Assembly: GCA_036426205.1 (NCBI GenBank)
Contig: CM071587.1
Span: 1,288,004 to 1,352,003 of the forward strand
DNA: 64,000 nt
From: Ascaphus truei
Taxonomy: Eukaryota; Chordata; Amphibia; Anura; Ascaphidae
Direction: 5' to 3'
A program made the translations under genes and the position numbers. A model generated the notes under the pieces. The model searched no databases. It saw nothing but the letters and a program-made list of their open reading frames with translations, and had not been told where the DNA came from. Each line of letters opens with the position of its first letter. The stretch's first letter is position 1. Below, one piece after another: positions 12,106-22,500 of this stretch.

Positions 12106-13500
12106 CAGGGTATGATGGCCCTCACATATTTAGGGGACAAGTGCAGTTCAATTTCCAGGAAGCGCATCACACATATTGGTAAGTACAATGAAACAAAGGT
12201 AATGCTGGAGTCCCACAAAACAAAAGTCCAACACTACTGACTCCCATATTCAACAACCCTGAATTTCCCCCAGGCTGGCTCCCACAGAGACTCAATAAAT
12301 TTATGACATTAAAGCTGATGGTAGCTGACGACTTTGTAGACAATGGTAGGATCTTACCTCTCCCAGAGCTGGAGAAAAAACACCAAATAGTTAAAGTACC
12401 AGTGTTTGGTTTCCTCCAAATCAAACTCTACCTGCAATCAGTCTCCAAACATTCGACATTCCAAACTCTAACAAACTCTGAAAGACTGTGTAGGAAAGGA
12501 TATTACTGTAAAGGGCTGATCTCGGAAATATATTTGGGCCTGGCACGATCGGGGGGTTGTTCCCAACACAGCTATATGATCAAATGGGCAGAAGATTTGA
12601 ATGCAGAGATCGATAGAGAAGATTGGGAGGATATCTGGGAAGCAGCTTCAAAAACATCAATCTGTACCACTATTAAGGAGAATATTTATAAAATTTTGTT
12701 TCATTGGTACCTAACCCCGAGCAGGCTGAGCCAGATTTTCCCCGAGTCCCCGGATTTGTGCTGGAGGGGATGCGGGCAAAAAGGAGATATGGCTCATATT
12801 TGGTGGAATTGTCCAAAAATTCAGGTATTCTGGGTCATGATTCAAACATTGATCCGAGAGTACCTGGGGGTGGAGGTGGAGGTGGAGGTGGAACCGCTGA
12901 CCATGGTGCTGGCCAAACCAATCGAAGATCTGGAAATTGCGGAAAGTAAAATGACAATTCACGTGTTTACGGCAGCCCGCTGTGCTATTGTAGCGGCCTG
13001 GAAAAGGGTGAACGCGCCCTCTAGACAGACGGTGTTAAGGAGACTAAGGGAAATAAAAATAATGGAGCTCCTTTCAGCGCAATTGAGCCAAAAACTTGAC
13101 AAATTTCACAAAATCTGGGAAATTTGGCCGGGCAATTAGGAACACATAGACATAACTACAGAGAAACTAGATAAATGGGCTCTCCCGTCAGGCCCCCCTT
13201 TCTTTTCTCGTTTTTTTTCTCTGTTCTTCTCTATTCTTTTCTAAATTCTACGAGAGTCACACAAGGAGGCGGCTGCTTCCCTAGCACAGCCTGAGATGTG
13301 GAGACAGATCATATTAACACAAAGACTATGTTAAAACGAATATTTTATTTAAGCACTGATAACGAATTGTAGAGGGTTTTTTTTGTTTTAAACACAACTG
13401 GTAATACTTAAACAATATATGTGTACCAATGTTGAATATTTGTTGTGTCTCTCCAAAACAATAAAAAAAATTGAAACAAAAAAAACAAATGTAACAAGGA
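12106..13500 (+). mobile_element. L1-type LINE, 5'-truncated insertion
   Basis: The 3' part of an L1-clade retrotransposon: decayed ORF2 sequence from about 12106, an open stretch to 13139, a 3' untranslated region of about 350 bp, and an A-rich end (AACAATAAAAAAAATTG near 13460, then A-rich to about 13495). Truncation of the 5' end is normal for target-primed insertion. I could not define the target duplication. Confidence 0.85.
12303..13139 (+). pseudogene. L1 ORF2 C-terminal fragment
   Basis: About 278 residues remain open. The C-terminal L1 zinc-knuckle-like motif is visible: Cys153, Cys157, His165 and Cys170 (C-X3-C-X7-H-X4-C) in CWRGCGQKGDMAHIWWNC. The residues after it fit an L1 ORF2 C-terminus. 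In-frame homology (ending NNPEFPPGWLPQ) continues upstream of the first Met across stops, so that ATG is not a real start. Endonuclease and reverse transcriptase core domains are absent. A GGTGGA slippage run (12868-12890) encodes an extra Val-Glu repeat. Confidence 0.85.
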
Positions 13501-13506
13501 TCTGAC

Positions 13507-13605
13507 CAGTGTGCAGGAGTCTCACAGATCCAGTGTTACCAGTGTGCAGGAGTCTCACAGATCCAGTGTTACCAGTGTGCAGGAGTCTCACAGATCCAGC
13601 GACTA
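13507..13605. repeat. 33-bp tandem repeat, three copies
   Basis: The unit begins CAGTGTGCAGGAGTCTCACA and continues AGATCCAGTGTTAC. Three near-identical copies sit just beyond the L1 tail. The frame across it is a repeat artefact. Confidence 0.9.
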
Positions 13606-14110
13606 TGGGCTTGTTAAAATGGAAATGCAGCCTATAGACATATGATCTATAGAAATGATTTCTAACACTTCAGCTTGCATTTAGGGTAGGAGAGAATAGC
13701 TTCCCTTAAAACAAAATAGATTTGATGCATAGTGTGGAGGAAATCATTGTAAATAATGGTATTTGCAGCAGAGAACCTGCCAGCAGAGTAATACCACTGT
13801 CCCACACAGTCGGGGCTATTTCCCTTCCTGTAATGAAGCCGCAGACGCTGCTTATTTCCAGGCTTCTTTCGATATATATATATACAGTATACACCTGGGC
13901 CTATCTCGCAACGGTATTCGTTTCTTTTGTTACCCTCCTCCGCTTGTGCTGGGATGTGAATGACTCTCAGAAAGACCCCTTCAGACCTGGAGTTTGTAGT
14001 AATGTCTGCCCTCTTCTCTTGTGAGTTCTTATTTGCCAAGGGTAACACACAGGAGGGAGAGGGGGTAGGGGGTATGATCCCTTTAAATGGACCGACAAGC
14101 AGTTAAGATG
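13606..14110. other. unique DNA, no gene seen
   Basis: Overlapping frames on both strands around 13660-14048 have no recognised domain. A short (TA)n lies near 13874. Confidence 0.5.
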
Positions 14111-14246
14111 TTAGGCCCGTAATATAGTGTGCGTGTGCGCGGGCCGGTGCGAACGCACGTGCACGTTACGCACGCTTTTTGTGTGCATGCTGTGAGCGAC
14201 AGTCTTGGAAGGTACTGTGTGTTTGTGTGTATGTGTGTCACTGGGT

Positions 14247-14249
<3 letters not shown>

Positions 14250-14308
<59 letters not shown>
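14250..14308. repeat. (GT)n array inside the MITE
   Basis: About 29 GT units at the position where the compact copy has only short GT runs. Confidence 0.97.
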
Positions 14309-14311
<3 letters not shown>

Positions 14312-14364
14312 ATGTGTGGTGTGTCTCTTCTCCTCTGTCCTTGCTTCTGTCACTGTGTTTTTCC

Positions 14365-14950
14365 ACCATTTCACCCCCCCCTGCCTGGACTTCTTGTATT
14401 CTTTTCCTTTCTCTCTCCCTTCACCCACCCCACCCCCCCCACCCCCCACCCACCCCCCCCCCCCCCCCCCCCCCACCCCCCCCCCCCACCCCCCCCCACC
14501 CCACCCACCCCCCCCCCCCCCCCCCCCCCCCCACCCACCCACCCACCCCCCCGCCCCTCCCCCCCACCCCCTTTCCCTCAACACCCCCCCCTCCCCCCCC
14601 AACCCCCCCTCCCCCCCACCCCACCCCCCCCCCCCCTACTCCCCCCCCTCCCCTCCCCTCCGCCCGCCCTCCCCCCCCCCCCCCCTGCCACACCGCGTCG
14701 GCACCCCCCTCCCCCTCCCCTCCCACCCCCCCCCCACCCCCCCCCCCCTCCCCCCCCCTCCTAATCCCCCCCACCCCTCCCGCTCAACCCCCCCCTCCCC
14801 CCTCCCGCCCTCACCCCCCCCGCACATCCCTCCCCCCCACCCCCCCCCCCCCCAAACCATCCTCCCCCTCCCTACCCCCACCCCCCTCCCAACCACACCC
14901 ACATCCACCCCCCCACCAGCCCATCCCCACCACCCCCCACCTACTCCCCC
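14365..14950. repeat. poly-C low-complexity tract
   Basis: Nearly 600 bp of C-runs broken by single A or T bases. It opens proline-rich frames on the plus strand and glycine-rich ones on the minus strand that are not genes. The G-rich complement has dense G-runs able to form quadruplexes. The length in any assembly is likely unreliable. Confidence 0.95.
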
Positions 14951-14954
14951 CCCC

Positions 14955-15352
14955 ACATAACACTAAACACATACATACACAACACACATACACACACACA
15001 CATACACACAACACATACACACACTACATACACACACACACACAACACACTACACCCCACACACACACACACACACATACACCACACACACATACATAAC
15101 ACATACAACACACACATCACATACATCATACACACACACACACAATACAACCACTACACACACACACTACCCCACACACACAACAACACACACACACATA
15201 CATACCACACACACACAAACACATACAATACACCTACACCCATACACACACACACTACCACACCCTACAACATACACACACACACACACATACACACACA
15301 CACATACACACACACACACACATACATACACACATACATACAGACACACACA
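14955..15352. repeat. degenerate (CA)n array inside the MITE
   Basis: CA dinucleotides with frequent T and extra C substitutions (CACATACACA, ACACTACACC). It corresponds to the ACAC-rich segment at 37682-37708 in the compact copy. Confidence 0.95.
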
Positions 15353-15528
15353 TTACAGCAGCGGTAGAGGCGCGGAAACTTTATTTCCCCAATCTTCCCC
15401 CCTGTCGGCCGTTTTCACGCTCACTGCCGCGCGCGCAGCACCATTATAGAAAGGCTGACTGACCACAGCCAACTATAACTGCCGCGCGCGGGCACGGCGC
15501 AGCAAGCGCACGCACTATAGAACAGCCC

Positions 15529-15625
15529 GTACAAGCTTTCCAACCGCTCAGTGTCCTTCATCAGGCGTCTCTTTGCCAGGAATAAAACAGCTACATCCCT
15601 CCATCATATAATAAGATAATAAACA
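15529..15625 (-). mobile_element. Penelope-like 3' end fragment
   Basis: On the minus strand CTGATGA (15564-15558) is followed by GAAAGCTTGT. This resembles the conserved 3' block of Penelope-like elements seen better at 19195-19225. The MITE above ends inside or directly beside this block. Only the short conserved patch is recognisable. Confidence 0.4.
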
Positions 15626-16936
15626 GTATATCTTATCAGTAACCATAAAAAGATTGGGAAATCTCCATAATGTATGAGAGAAAGAACTCACCAAGAAGGG
15701 CATTAAGATGTAGGTGCAAGATCATAATATCTATATACCTTTAATGCCCAATGGTTATTTGAAAACCTATTCCTGATTTTGCATCTCCAATTTTGTATGA
15801 GAATATTTTACCTGCGGCCGCACACTACCTGTATGTGTAGCAAAACATTGCAAGCTGCTTCAATGAATACTTTCCAGGAGCTCCTCTGAAGCACGCTCTG
15901 ATAAAGACATTCTGATTTACTTTGAAACTAGTTTACATGTTGTGCCTAGCGAAGAAAGACAAGGGAACACAATTAATAGTGATGCAAATGCCTACTTAAA
16001 GCAGCAGCCTTCACACATCCCAGCACTGTGTGTTTGTAGGGGCACTGTGATGAACACAAACATTTAAACAAAGTGGGAAATGTGATGAGGAATTACCTTC
16101 TTCATTGGCAGAAGAACCAGCAACAAATGACTTTGCAATGAGGCTACAGGTGTTAAACAGCTGTCAGCGACTCGCCCCACACTAACAAAGCATCTGCTTT
16201 ACTCAATGGAGTTTTTATAGGTGCGGCCAGCCATCCTGACACTAAATGGTTAATCTCCCAGGCTTCCTGTAAAGCCCCGTCCAATAGGAGTTTAGTTAAG
16301 GGAACGATTTAGGTAAGCTTAGAAATATATTAGATTATTATTCTCACACCTCTACCTTTCTGGCGAACAGCCCGGAGAATCAGTCATCAGAGCCTGAGCA
16401 GGGACATGCTTAGGTGATAGAATAGCTTTTAAATAGTTAGAACCCTTGTAACTAACTAGGAACAACCCAAGAGTGAGCCAGGAACGGGGGGCACCAGAGT
16501 ACCGCCCACGTAGGGTAGACAGGTTTGTGGATCGGGTGGACGGGATCCGTGAGGAAGATGGCTCCTGAAGAGATCGGAAACCTGTCTCAATTTAAGCGAA
16601 TGGGGTTGCCATAATCCAGTTTCCGTATCAGCCTTGGGTAGCACCCTAACACCCTGAGCTGGTGCCCCTGTCTGGTGGGACCCCAGGGACCATCCTGCTG
16701 GGAGAAGTTGAACGATTTAATGCTACTATCGAGTAAGTGATAACATATTTTATAAACGGCCCGGAGTCACGATTCTTCTCCTTCCACAAGATGCCTTGCC
16801 TCAAAAACCCCTGTGGTGCGGCCATTCTGTCTCTTACCACCGTGTTAAGAAAGGAGTTAGGCGCAAGTGACACCTTGATCCTGACCAGCGGTGCAAAACG
16901 AATAGACTCGTTATCCAAACTCACCAACAACAACAT
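15626..16936. other. unique DNA, no gene seen
   Basis: No domain or window-shared repeat recognised. Confidence 0.5.
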
Positions 16937-16940
16937 TTAA

Positions 16941-17127
16941 CCCCTTCAGTGCCCTATTGACATACTCCCATGGAGCGCACTGATGACACTGAAGGGTTAG
17001 ACTTCCCCGTCCCCACCAGAACCCAGAAGTGATCACGTGATCGATCAGAAGAGCGGTCACGTGATCCATCAGTGCCGGTGGGGATCTATAGCCACAGAGG
17101 TGGCAGGACCTCCTGGCACTGAAGGGG
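16941..17127. mobile_element. piggyBac-type MITE
   Basis: A 187-bp element with perfect 13-bp terminal inverted repeats, CCCCTTCAGTGCC and GGCACTGAAGGGG, flanked on both sides by TTAA (16937-16940 and 17128-17131). TTAA duplication with CCC-starting ends is the piggyBac signature. The interior holds TCACGTGATC twice. Non-coding. Confidence 0.88.
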
Positions 17128-17148
17128 TTAATCCAAACTGGTCGTGAT

Positions 17149-17260
17149 GGTTTTTTTTTTTTTTTTTAGTTTATCCTATTAGTTGGAGAAGAGGTCTGTT
17201 GAGATGATGCTTCATCAGGTCTATACCAGCACATCCGGAACAACTGAATCTGCCAAACCC
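17149..17260 (-). mobile_element. Penelope-like 3' end fragment
   Basis: Reads on the minus strand CTGATGA (17218-17212), then AACTAATAGGATAAAC and a 17-base A run (poly-T at 17151-17167 on the plus strand). It is similar in layout to other Penelope 3' ends here, but the downstream GAAA is not conserved. Confidence 0.4.
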
Positions 17261-18639
17261 AATACACTAACCATTATGCCCATTTTCCAGCACAAACAAG
17301 TTGCTATAAGAGCAGTTTGGAGTTGAAGAGTTATTAGAGGTTTTCTTTAACTTCCAGTGACTTGTATTAGGTGAGGATAACTTTTTATCAGTGAGAAAGT
17401 AAAATATTGATCATTTTTTGCACAGGGAACCACCCATATATCAAGTTATATAGGGTGAGTTGGCCAGCGTGAGAAGTTGTTAAACTGAAGAATGTTGCTA
17501 ATTAAACATCACTAAGCCAATAACTGTGTCAGTGATGTGACTGTTCTCTCTGATAAATGCTATTTTTTCCCACTAGTTTTGTGCTAGTTTTACAGCCAAG
17601 AGACTGTGAAATGGACCAGGACCAGAGACTCCTGCAGTCCTTACGAGTGCACAGTATGCTGCTAGTATCCTCCTGCCACTCTTTCCCAGCGAGCCTTACA
17701 GAAAACCCAACACTACACCTAACATGATTGGCCTCCTTTCATTGTAATGATACTGTGAACGTCACCGCACTCTTCCATCCTCAGCATCGCGCTAGCGCAT
17801 CGACTTGTGGGAGAATGGAAAACGAGAAATCAATAGCTGTCAGCTGCTTAAGTCTTGGGATATTTGTTCATGAACTGAATAGTCATGTTTCTGTTGATGC
17901 AGACACCGCCTTGGGCTTGCACTGACCTGATTAAACAACGCTTAGCTCAGTGATATTGATAAGTGACAGGTGAAAACAAGGTTCGGTGTTTGCTGGGATT
18001 AATATGAACAAGAGGGCCCGTCAGGCCTGATCCTTTGTCAAATTGTAACCCCTTCCACCACCGCATACATGGCACGCATCCTGTGTCTGTCTTTGTTGTG
18101 TTTCGTCTTCTCTCCATGCAGGGGAGGAAATACGAAGGGCACGGTATCACATTGGTAGTGTAGGAACCTGCTAATAGGGTCTGATCTTTGACATGTTGTT
18201 GGCCAAACGATTGAACGAAATGACCCAGAAAAAATATATGTGAACTCAATAATGATGTCCTATTGGATGGGTTTTGCGTTTTCTTTGTTTACTGATCCTC
18301 TGTCTTGACTTCTACTTCAGGGGCAATTCAGGAATCTGTAGTTTAATCATGCTGGTGCTAATCTCAGATTCAAGCAAGATGATCCCCCCGTGACCCATAG
18401 AGTTTGCCATCTGATCTTGATGACTATGAATAAAGTGACTTACCCAAGAAAGATGAGAAACTGGGATCTGAATTTGTATCTCTCACTCCAAAGACAAGGA
18501 ACATTTTCTCCATGTGTTGGAGGCCACGTGGCAGCAAAGGTCGGGCATACTTTTTATGCACAGACTTACAGTTCAAGGACACTCTTAGCATTTGTGTTTT
18601 AGTTGCACAAATATGAAATATTTATTTTAATAAGGTTGA
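17261..18639. other. unique DNA, no gene seen
   Basis: No coding or repeat homology recognised. Confidence 0.5.
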
Positions 18640-18700
18640 AATAATACTGTACAGAACTTTCAAAACCTCATACATCCCTTCTTCAGGTGTCCAGTGCAAA
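18640..18700 (-). mobile_element. Penelope-like 3' end fragment
   Basis: The minus strand carries CTGAAGA (18686-18680) and GAAAG (about 18661-18657) with a decayed stem between. It faces away from the Penelope coding fragment just downstream. Confidence 0.4.
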
Positions 18701-18727
18701 GAAATAAGGTCCTGAGACCTTTGCCCC

Positions 18728-18786
18728 ATTGTTTATTATTATTATTATTAACAAAAACAATAATAATAATAATAATAATAATAATA
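18728..18786. repeat. (AAT)n / (ATT)n microsatellite
   Basis: An ATT run turning into AAT repeats directly before the Penelope fragment. It contributes an asparagine run to the frame. Confidence 0.95.
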
Positions 18787-18959
18787 GGCTTAGGGATCAT
18801 TCCACAAATGACTTAAAAATCAAAATCCTCAATGGAATGTTTAAACACACCCAAGAATGGAAAACATTTGAACTCAGAATGATAAGACTCTTTGACACCA
18901 AAACAAGAGGATTTAATGCGGATATGGGGGTTCTCACACACTATCAGAATTGTTTGTAA
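18786..18959 (+). pseudogene. Penelope-like element protein, C-terminal end
   Basis: Fifty-seven residues ending at a stop. They include KTFELRMIRLFDTKTRGFN and ADMGVLTHY, which I recognise as resembling the C-terminal tail of Penelope-like proteins after the GIY-YIG endonuclease region. That tail usually ends with a phrase such as 'RGLN-D-G-(H)Y'. The reverse transcriptase and the catalytic GIY-YIG residues are missing. The recognition is from memory of the family and should be tested by a profile search. Confidence 0.65.
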
Positions 18960-19325
18960 TTATCCTTCCTGCCTCTCTGTCAATGGTCTTATCCACACCT
19001 TTCCAAAACAGACCCCCCCCCCCCCAACAGCATCCCTTTCCCACTCCATGCTGTTACTTGTCACGTTTTATTACCCTTCCAATTTCTACAAACATCCCTT
19101 TCTCCTCCCCCACACCTATCGAAATCTCTGTTTTTTTCTGTTTTCCAACCCTCTATTTTAGCCATAAATTCCTTTGTTAATCTGTATCGCTCACCTGAGG
19201 AAGAGAAGAGAAATCTCGAAAGCTTGTCCTATGATATCAATTGTTAATCCAAATAAAAGGGGTATCACCTAATACGGAAGTACTCAGTGCACTATCGCAA
19301 CTGGACTAACACAGCTATTTTCGTT
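18960..19325 (+). mobile_element. Penelope-like 3' untranslated region with hammerhead-like motif
   Basis: Downstream of the stop the element continues through a pyrimidine-rich stretch to CTGAGGA (19195-19201), a possible stem GAG/CTC (203-205 with 215-217) and GAAAGCTTG. Then come CCAAATAAAAGG, GGTATCACCT and CTGGACTAACACAGCTA. CTGANGA, stem, GAAA is the order of the hammerhead ribozyme core. One extra A sits between the core and the stem, so activity is doubtful. Confidence 0.6.
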
Positions 19326-19329
19326 TTAT

Positions 19330-19492
19330 ATATATATGCACATTCACTTAGATTGTAAGCTCTTCGGGTCAGGAATTTCCTTTCCTGACTTTGTTGCGCT
19401 TGTTGTATTATAATTCCCTGTACTGTATTGTCTTTGTAAAGCACAGCGTGCAGTCTACGCTATATAAATAAAGCCATACATACATTCAGGCC
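19330..19492 (+). mobile_element. L2-type LINE 3' tail
   Basis: CTTAGATTGTAAGCTCTTCG, GGTCAGGAATTTCCTTTCCT, TTGTAAAGC and CTATATAAATAAAGCC match the tail at 20660-20820. Only the terminal 160 bp are present. Confidence 0.75.
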
Positions 19493-20329
19493 TGTGAAAC
19501 ACCATTAGGATCATTTATCATAGACCCTTCTGTAATGGAAAGGAAAATACTAAAATAAGCCCTTTCAGTAGAATTGTGTACTGCATCTTTGCTACAAAAA
19601 AAGAGATGTTTGTAATTCCCCTGCAGATTCAAATCCGTGGGCTTTAAGGTATTTTAGCGTAAAACGCGCCTTGAGGGGAAAAAAAAGAAAGCACCCAGCA
19701 TGCGGCTTAATCAGCCCACATTTTTCATTTAGTAGAAGACACAAGACGGCGTGAAGCAGGCGTCTATGGGTCACCAGCGGACGCCGAAGCTCCAGGAGTT
19801 TAACGTTAATAATCCCATGGGGAGATCTGCCTCATCCCTCTGCTTCCCTATCTTTAATTTCCCATCCTGAATACAAAGTGCTGTTATTGTTTCACGGTTG
19901 TTTTACCTGCCCAAAGTGTATTTTAGCTCTGCCCTTGTGTTCTGCTGATGTACGCTGTTGAATCACCTGAATCTTGCCTTGTGGTCACCTAAGGAAAACA
20001 AATGTTTTGCAATAACCTGAGGGGTTATGCAATAGCCACTCACACGATGCCGCTATATTGGTGGAAAATACGTTTTTTTGCCATGCAGGACATTGCTGCC
20101 CCATATAGCATTGGTAGTGTTATTACCCCAGGTCATTATGCCCTCGCTATGGCTTTTTCTGTTTGCGGTGTCTAAAGAAGATTAATCTTTCTGGACTTTT
20201 TCTGCTTCGCCAAATGAAGATTTTCTTCATTAAATTCAATATATATCAAATAGTCCACAGCACGGCTCTTTTTTTAAAAATTTAATCAGACACTGCGCCA
20301 TTATTTACACACCTCTTTCCCAACAACTT
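19493..20329. other. unique DNA, no gene seen
   Basis: No signal recognised. Confidence 0.5.
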
Positions 20330-20825
20330 CTACGCCTCTCAATAAAATGCACCCCCCAGAAATCCTCCTCTCACCTCCTCCCTTTACTCCTTCTTGCTGC
20401 TGGGGATCCCTCTCCTAATCCTGGACCCAGCCCCACACCTGCTCTAACCCACAACTCCCTGCCACCTCTCTCCCTGCTGATGGTGGTAACCTATCTAATT
20501 TAATACCGACCAACCTTAAAACTCACCTCAAAAGAAGCATCCCAATAGCCTGGACTAATGTCTACTGTCCCACACCCACAGTCACTGCTACCAACCATTG
20601 TGGCCAAGCACTGCCATCTACAGCACTTATTCCCTCCTGTTTCAGTAAGTCTCCCATCATACCACTTAGATTGTAAGCTCTCCGGGGCAGGGATTTCCTT
20701 TCCTATTGCCTGACTTTGTTGCGCTTATTGTATTATTATAATTCCCTGTACTACATTGTCTTTGTAAAGTGCTGAGTACACTCTTGGAGCTATATAGAGA
20801 TATACATATATAGATCAGCAGGCTT
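20330..20825 (+). mobile_element. L2-type LINE 3' end
   Basis: Decayed ORF2 end (the region of ACTCACCTCAAAAGAAGC corresponds to the family's Leu-Lys-Thr-His-Leu ending), then the 3' region with CTTAGATTGTAAGCTCTCCG, GCAGGGATTTCC and GAGCTATATA. Same family as 19330, a better-preserved and longer copy. Confidence 0.75.
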
Positions 20826-20829
20826 GAGT

Positions 20830-20892
20830 GGGAGAATTACTACTCTCTAAGCCAGGGGTAGATCCCTGCTCCAGCACAAGTGGCTCAATCAG
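20830..20892. mobile_element. hAT-type MITE fragment
   Basis: Only the inner block ATCCCTGCTCCAGCAC, AAGTGGCTCAATCAGGG remains. It stops where the GC-rich repeat begins. Confidence 0.55.
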
Positions 20893-21344
20893 GGCCGCCA
20901 ACAGCGGGGGACAAAGGGCACTGGCGTCCCGGGCCCCGTGGGGCAGGGGGGCCCTGCGCGGCCGGGCGGCAGTTATTTAAATAAAGTTAAAAAAAATGGC
21001 GGCGATTCCCCCGCGGTCCCAGCGCGCATGTGCAGGGCAAGCAGGGCCCGCTCACCCCCCCCCCCCCCCCCCCAACACGCATGCGCAGTGCCTTCCCCCC
21101 CCCCCCCGCTCCCAACGTGAGACGGAGGGGGAAGTACTTGCTCCTACTGTAGCCTGCTTCCCGCGCGCCCCCCAAGTCCACCTCTCGCGCGCCCCCCAAG
21201 TCCACCACCCGCGCGCCCCCCGAGCCCACCTCCCGTGCCTGCCCCCCTCAAGCCCACCTCTCATCCCGGGCAGCTGCCGCGGCGATATCGGGGACAGGAG
21301 GGGGAAGCATCCGGCGGCAAGCTGCACCCACCCAGTCAAGGTAA
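20893..21344. repeat. GC-rich interspersed repeat, copy 1
   Basis: Opens with GCCGCCAACAGCGGGGGACA and GTCCCGGGCCC. Near-identical phrasing (GCGCCGACAGGGGG, GTCTCGGGCCC) occurs at 49220-49275, so this is a shared repeat. Two C-runs and an imperfect repeat of CGCGCGCCCCCCAAGTCCAC (21155-21235) follow. Origin unknown. Confidence 0.5.
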
Positions 21345-22500
21345 GTCACTGTCACCCACTGTCACCCACTGTCACTGTCACCCACTGTCACTGTCACCCA
21401 CTGTCACTGTCACCCACCCAGTCACTGACTGTCACCCACCCAGTCACTGACTGTCACCCACCCAGTCACTGACTGTCACCCACCCAGTCACTGACTGTCA
21501 CCCACCCAGTCACTGACTGTCACCCACCCAGTCACTGACAATCACCCAGTCACTGTCATCCAGTCACTGTCACCCAGTCAATGTCACCCAGTCACTGTCT
21601 CCCGCCCACCCAGTCACCGTCATTCACCCACCCACCCAGTCACTGTCATACACCCACCCACCGTCATTCACCCACTGTCATTCACCCACCCACTGTCATT
21701 CATTCATTCTAACCCACCCACTCACCCACTGTCATTCATTCACCCACCCACTGTCATTCATTTACACAAAATGTCATTCATTCACCCACCCACTGTCATT
21801 CATTCATCCACCCATCCACTGTCATTTATTCACCCACCAACCCACTGTCATTCATTCACCCACCCACTGTCATTCATTCACCCACCCACTCTCATTCATT
21901 CCCCCACCCATTGTCATTCATTCACCCACCCACCCACTGTCATTCATTCACCCACCCACCCACTGTCATTCACCCACCCACCCACTGTCATTCATTCACC
22001 CACCCACTGTCATTCACCCACCCACCCACACACTGTCATTCATTCACCCAAACTGTCATTCATTCACCCACCCACTGTCATTCATTCACCCACCCACCCA
22101 CTGTCATTTCTTCCAGATTCCACCCAGCCCACCCACCATCATTCATTCACCCACCCACTGTCATTTATTCAAACTGTCATTCATTAGACTGTCACCCACC
22201 CACTGTCATTCATTCACCCACCCACCCACTGTCATTCATTCACCCAAACTGTCCTTCATTCAACTGTCATTCATTCACCCACCAACCCACTGTCATTCAT
22301 TCGCCCACCCACCCACTGTCATTCATTCATCAAAACCCACTGTCATTCAATCACCCACCTACTCATTCATTCACCCACCCACCCACTGTCATTCATTCAC
22401 CCACCCACCCACCCACTGTCATTCATTCACCCAAACTGTCATTCATTCACCCACCCACCGTCATCCACCCACCCACCCACCCACTGTCATTCATTCATTC
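21345..22500. repeat. CACCCACTGTCATTCATTCA minisatellite
   Basis: A 1.15-kb array of variable units. It starts as CACTGTCACCCA types, passes through CCCAGTCACTGACTGTCA units (about 21415-21540), then becomes ACTGTCATTCATTC plus ACCC spacers. Frames full of His, Pro, Thr and Ser are artefacts. Confidence 0.95.

Larger units (their letters stand above)
14114..15528. mobile_element. Harbinger-type MITE with expanded internal arrays
   Basis: The left end is GGCCCGTAATATAGTG after TTA (14111-14113). The right end is CACTATAGAACAGCCC before GTA. The terminal 150-200 bp match the compact copy at 37403-37885: CGTGCACGT, GCACGC/GCACAC, GTGAGCGACAG, CTTGGA and GTACTGTGT on the left, and CACGCTCACTGCCG, CCACAGCCAACTATAACTGC and GGCGCAGCAAGCGC on the right. 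The compact copy is 483 bp; this one is 1,415 bp, all the extra length being simple repeats in the middle. Confidence 0.8.

Noticed and set aside
12303..13139. A 278-codon frame considered as a host gene.
   Set aside because: The CWRGCG...HIWWNC motif and an A-rich tail show it is the end of L1 ORF2. Homology also extends upstream of the first ATG.
14179..15099. A 306-codon proline-rich open frame, plus overlapping proline- and glycine-rich frames on both strands.
   Set aside because: It lies wholly in GT, poly-C and CA simple repeats inside a MITE. Composition alone keeps the frame open.
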